Origin: Paramacrobiotus metropolitanus
Taxonomy: Eukaryota > Tardigrada > Eutardigrada > Parachela > Macrobiotidae
Length of the DNA: 64,000 nt
Reading direction: 5' to 3'
Assembly (NCBI RefSeq): GCF_019649055.1
Contig: NW_026570272.1
Span: 186,001-250,000, forward strand
A program made the position numbers and the translations under genes. Each line of letters opens with the position of its first letter. The stretch's first letter is position 1. The notes under the pieces are model-generated. The model ran no database searches. It saw only the letters and a program-made list of their open reading frames with translations, and was not told the origin of the DNA. Positions 60,296 to 64,000 of the stretch are shown piece by piece.

Positions 60296-62160
60296 ATGCG
60301 CCACAACGTTACGCATTGTGGCTGGCCGGCGCGGAATCATCGGTACATCCACAGCAGTTCTGCTACAGTTTATGAAACGATGTCTCGAGTCTCGACAAGT
60401 CAACTTACTGCTGAATCTCTCTTTTCAGGTGGTCGCTTTTTCCTGGGTACATAGCGGTGAGTTGACTATCTATACACTGATCTGGTTCTGCATCCAGTGT
60501 GGCTGTTCATCTGCACAACCGGCAACATCCTCAACATCCTTCTCCTGAGGAAAATCAGAACATTCCAGGCAACGTTTCTGGTGGCAGTGGCTGTTTTCGA
60601 TATGATATTCATGTGAATCAATAATACTATACTTCAGAGTGCAGATAGAATTATTGCTAGACAGTTCTGCTACAGTTTATGAAACGATGTCTCGAGTCTC
60701 GACAAGTCAACTTACTGCTGAATCTCTCTTTTCAGGTGGTCGCTTTTTCCTGGGTACATAGCGGTGAGTTTACTAGCGTCGCGGCCTAGTTTGAAATAGC
60801 GAACGTAGTGGGAGAAAAGCAAAAACAATCGATGCCACGTGGTTATACATGAAAATCACTGAAATATGTTTTCGACAGGCACAAGTAGGACAAGCCAATA
60901 TCCACACCATATCCGTTCGGAGATTTATTTTTACATGCTTATGTATTGGTACGTTAGCAATCAGCAATCAGCATTTAGTGTCTGCACTTCGACTGAATGA
61001 CACGCAAGTTGTTACTGTTCTCGTGTTCCTAGGGACTGCTAGTATGCAGTGCTCCGACTGGTATGGGACCTTCTAACCAGCAAACGCATTACGCAAATAC
61101 AAAATGCGCCTGTTTTGCAGGGTTCTTGTCGCGTTCAGCTTAACACGTTTGCTCAGCGTAATCGATCCCTTCGGAATGGCGACACGTTTAACGCGCTGCC
61201 GAATGCGGATCGTCGTTCTGTGTTTCATCCCGTTAGCCGTCGCCAACAACATATTTTATATGGTGGATTATGCCACCGAGGATACCCGAATGGCCAACGA
61301 CACCTGGGTGAAGAACTGGCGCCATCTGCAGAATTCGGACGCTGAGGTGCGTCAGTGACCTTATATCAAACGCAGTTCATAATAGTACGATAGTCAGGAA
61401 ATAGTTAGAAATGATTACAAATACAGTACACTGATGATTTCAATTAGCCGCGCCGTTATCCACCCTCGTAGCTCTGCCGCTGATTAACGCCGCGGTCATT
61501 GGCATTCTCATTCAGCGACGCATGCTACATACGGCAACGGCAGCGGATCAGCGTATGGGAGTGGCCAACGGTCGCCAATGGGTATTGAATATCGAGAAGA
61601 AGAAGGGGAGCGCGACAGTCCGATCACATGGCCGCGACAAGCGGACAGGCACGACCGTGCGTCTGCTGACGGCCTCCGTCGTCATGTTCCTTCTCTCCCG
61701 CATCCCTTACGTCACGTGGCTGGCGATTGTGCAAGCGGAGAAGCGATGCCTGCTCCATGTGACCGACGACCACAGTGTCGTGCCCATAATGCTTTCTACA
61801 CAGTTTCAATGTGCCAATTACTCCATTAACTTCCTGGTTTATTGCGGCGTCAGTCGCCAGTTTTTTGCCCGCGCGCTGTGGATGCTGCGCCACTGCCGGC
61901 ATCCGCAATCCACCCGCCGTCATTCAGAGGAACTGAAGAAGCCCGTCCAACTGCGAGATAGTGCATCGAGCAATCAAGATGCAGTAACGACAGCTAATCG
62001 TGACCTCGCAAAAGGGGAAACACTGGAAGTAAGGAAAGGGATGACTCCCACCAACGAGCGCGTCAATCCTGCTGTGCGATCATGTCCGTCACGAGAGAGT
62101 AAACCGAAGACAGAAGGAACGCCCACGAACAGCATCAAGCCGGAAGAAAGACGGCGGTGA
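60296..62160 (+). pseudogene. 7TM receptor E, disrupted by a 109-bp internal duplication and a lost acceptor
   Basis: E1 starts at 60296 (MRHNVTHCGWPARN) but is interrupted at about 60,355 by a perfect copy of intron 1/microexon 2 sequence; E1 resumes after 60,464 and ends 60612. True E2 60736-60763, E3 near 61,037-61,061, E4 61121-61346, E5 from about 61,448 to TGA at 62160. The E5 acceptor CAG of the paralogues is CAA here, and the next AG would shift the phase. TM5-7 sequence is otherwise well preserved (NYSINFLVYCGVSRQFF). Probably a recently inactivated copy. Confidence 0.7.
60355..60770 (+). repeat. 109-bp perfect direct duplication inside receptor E
   Basis: 60355-60463 and 60662-60770 are identical by eye. 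Each contains the end of intron 1, the 28-nt microexon and its donor. The first copy lies within exon 1. Confidence 0.9.
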
Positions 62161-63290
62161 CCTTTGGGAACATAGCAAGCCGCAGCCGATTTGCTTTTTG
62201 ATTTGGTGCAGCAGAAGCACCGCAAATTCAGGCAAGAATATTCCTGTTGAAGTATGTCTGGTAGCAGAGGAATTTCGATGTAACCTGCTCCGCGAATTTG
62301 CAGCTACAGAGCACAGCTTTTCGGGTGCTTGTAGTAAAACTTGTGGACTATCACGTAAGACTCTGAAGGGGATCGGAATTGGCAACGCGGCCTGTTCCTA
62401 CCCGAAATCGTTTGGCACGAATGCCCGTATTGTAAAAACGTTGCCGCAATGGAAATGGGTCAAGTCACAAGTGATATGCCATGAAGCACTGTAAAAGTCA
62501 GCTAGCATATCAGTACGACAGTACAGTATCCACATGAAGGCTAGAAATTTCGTGAGTTAACTGAAAAAACGTGTCCTACAGCTTTTTTCAAGCAGTTTTT
62601 TAGTTTACCTGGTTTTATTTAGCTGCTGGTCAAGAAAATGCTACGGCTGAATAATCAGGTGATGATTTTAATTTAAAAATTGTGATGTTTTCACTTTTTA
62701 GTTATCGCATATACGTTGTACCACAGGTAAATAAAATCGAATAATCAGGAAATGAGTGACCTTTTAACCCCAGAAAAGATAGTGTCTACTGTCTACAGCG
62801 AGAAGTTACTGATGGTTTATGGTGGAATGTGGCCATCACTAACATCACAGTTTCAAAACAACAAAATTTTATTTAATGCTGCCGCTCCCTCCATAGTTCC
62901 GAACGCGGTAGCAGCGTGGCCTCGCTGAATTTCCAGCGACAATTGTTGACGGAGGTACTCATGGGAGCGAGGTCACCCGTATGCTGTTGAAGCCGCTTGT
63001 ATCTGTAGTTGCCGATTTCTGTCACGAAACGGCTAGCTGACTGTCCTCATGGTAAAAGAATTTCAAAAGGCAGCGGTGCGAAGATGTATCTGCCGTGCAG
63101 GTACGAATACATATGGGATAATCCCGCTTTTTTATCCTATGTCTGTGCGGCGGCGGATCCCGCAGTAACTAACGTAGATTTCCGGTGAGACACAGCGACG
63201 GTATCCAGGCAGGTCAGGCACGGTTTATAATTCACGTTAGCGCCTACTCAATCAAAGCGAATACGCATCGGCCGCCCAGAGCGGCGGCCA
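62161..63290. other. Intergenic, no gene seen
   Basis: AT-rich up to about 62,880, then GC-richer towards the next promoter. No convincing gene. Confidence 0.4.
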
Positions 63291-63292
63291 GA

Positions 63293-63299
63293 TATATAA
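63293..63299 (+). promoter_or_regulatory. TATA box
   Basis: TATATAA about 127 bases before the ATG of the last gene, giving a predicted start near 63,325 and a leader of about 95 bases. Confidence 0.6.
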
Positions 63300-63419
63300 C
63301 TCCATATTACCAGCTTGCTGCTTGCTTCATACTGACTAGTGACTAGCGATAGTTTTCTTTAACATTCAGAAGTTTCAAACTTTCTAACCACGGATCCAAG
63401 ACCCAGCTCGCACAGCACG

Positions 63420-64000
63420 ATGCTCATCTTCGGCGACGACGAGGACGCCGCGTGGCCGTGGAACGCCGTGGACGCGCTGGTCGACGGCCAACTGCAGCAC
63501 GGCCGCGTCATCAACCTGGCCGACAAGGGACTGATCATCGATTTCGAATGCCCCGCACAGCGCGCGCAGTTTGTCGAGTACGGGCGTGTCTTCCACTACA
63601 CGGCGAACACGGGACGCTCCAATGTGGTGGCCGTGCAGGTGCTGCTGCGGCGTCATCCCGACGGCGTCTGGATCTGGTACCCGGGACGCGTTATCCAGTC
63701 CTCTCTGTGCAAGAAAGCCGAGTACGTGGAAGCGCAGCTGCCCCAGGGGAATGTCAAGGAGCTGCTGCCCCTGGCGCAGGTGCGCCCAGCCCCCGCGGAG
63801 GGGGTCTGCGCGGAGGGGCGCGTGCGAAGGGGGGACTTTGTGATCCGCTCGTGCCAGATGCCCGCCGGTGGTTTGTCGAACCAGCCACCGCGGATCGTCA
63901 AGAAATTCAAAGCGGAGCTGAACGAAGTTGGAATGGCGATCTTCGTTTCCCTGCTCGGTGAGACCCTCACCTATCTCCAGATTCAGGATGCGCAGCCGCT
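63420..64000 (+). CDS. GC-rich gene of unrecognised family, 5' part
   Basis: Open from ATG at 63420 to the window end (193 codons, no stop), behind a TATA box. N-terminus MLIFGDDEDAAWPWNAVDAL, then VDGQLQHGRVINLADKGLII and FHYTANTGRSNVVAVQVLLR, suggesting a small beta-rich domain (Tudor/SH3-like strands are one possibility) where WIWYPGRVIQSS would be another strand. It has strong third-position GC, unlike the receptors, which suggests high expression or a different isochore. I have the impression of a lineage-specific expanded family but cannot name it. The C-terminal part lies outside the window. Confidence 0.65.
   Translation, partial: MLIFGDDEDAAWPWNAVDALVDGQLQHGRVINLADKGLIIDFECPAQRAQFVEYGRVFHYTANTGRSNVVAVQVLLRRHPDGVWIWYPGRVIQSSLCKKAEYVEAQLPQGNVKELLPLAQVRPAPAEGVCAEGRVRRGDFVIRSCQMPAGGLSNQPPRIVKKFKAELNEVGMAIFVSLLGETLTYLQIQDAQP

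Noticed and set aside
1-64000. CRISPR arrays, riboswitches, attachment sites.
   Set aside because: Eukaryotic sequence; no regularly spaced direct repeats with unique spacers or similar structures were found.

Overview
This is a eukaryotic (animal) genome window. Spliced genes with short introns, an astacin protease, an ionotropic glutamate-receptor-like gene and a tandem family of rhodopsin-like 7TM receptors point to a protostome invertebrate. A tardigrade is my best guess from the overall feel of the lineage-specific families, but nothing in the window proves it.

Layout. Bases 1 to about 21,180 are one very large Ty3/gypsy-type retroelement on the minus strand, running off the left edge. 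In its own 5'->3' order it has a leader or LTR rich in hairpins, a coiled-coil ORF upstream of gag, Gag (capsid domain plus CCHC knuckle), Pol (protease, RT, RNase H, integrase), then a chain of overlapping ORFs without recognisable function (470, 166, 303 and about 1,330 residues) and a further zinc-knuckle ORF cut by the window edge. Gag and Pol are joined by a textbook -1 frameshift signal: slippery G GGA AAC, 5-nt spacer and an H-type pseudoknot. Two strong splice acceptors sit directly before the first downstream ORF and before the last ORF, which suggests spliced subgenomic mRNAs. Pol carries three in-frame stop codons but no frameshift inside its domains, so this copy is either slightly decayed or uses readthrough.

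From 21.2 to 64 kb is host territory peppered with smaller mobile elements. It holds five paralogous 7TM receptor genes (A at 22.3-25.4 kb, B at 32.9-38.1 kb, C at 53.8-55.9 kb, D on the minus strand at 57.0-59.1 kb, E at 60.3-62.2 kb) with a shared exon plan including a 28-31-nt microexon; several are visibly damaged. Between them lie a secreted leucine-rich-like family (two genes and one inverted, nonsense-mutated copy), an astacin gene, an exonuclease/endonuclease/phosphatase-fold protein with zinc fingers, an ionotropic-receptor gene broken up by repeats, and at the right edge the start of a GC-rich gene behind a TATA box. Mobile DNA includes a LINE with a restriction-like endonuclease inside an intron of receptor B, a young internally deleted mag-like LTR element with 100-bp LTRs and a 5-bp target duplication (44.2-48.0 kb), a 620-bp foldback element, several MITEs, and a tRNA-like Pol III unit.

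The most novel material is the giant retroelement: its frameshift pseudoknot, a second candidate frameshift site, spliced downstream ORFs that encode unfamiliar coiled-coil or helical proteins, and a dispersed 17-bp quasi-palindrome repeated through its ORFs.
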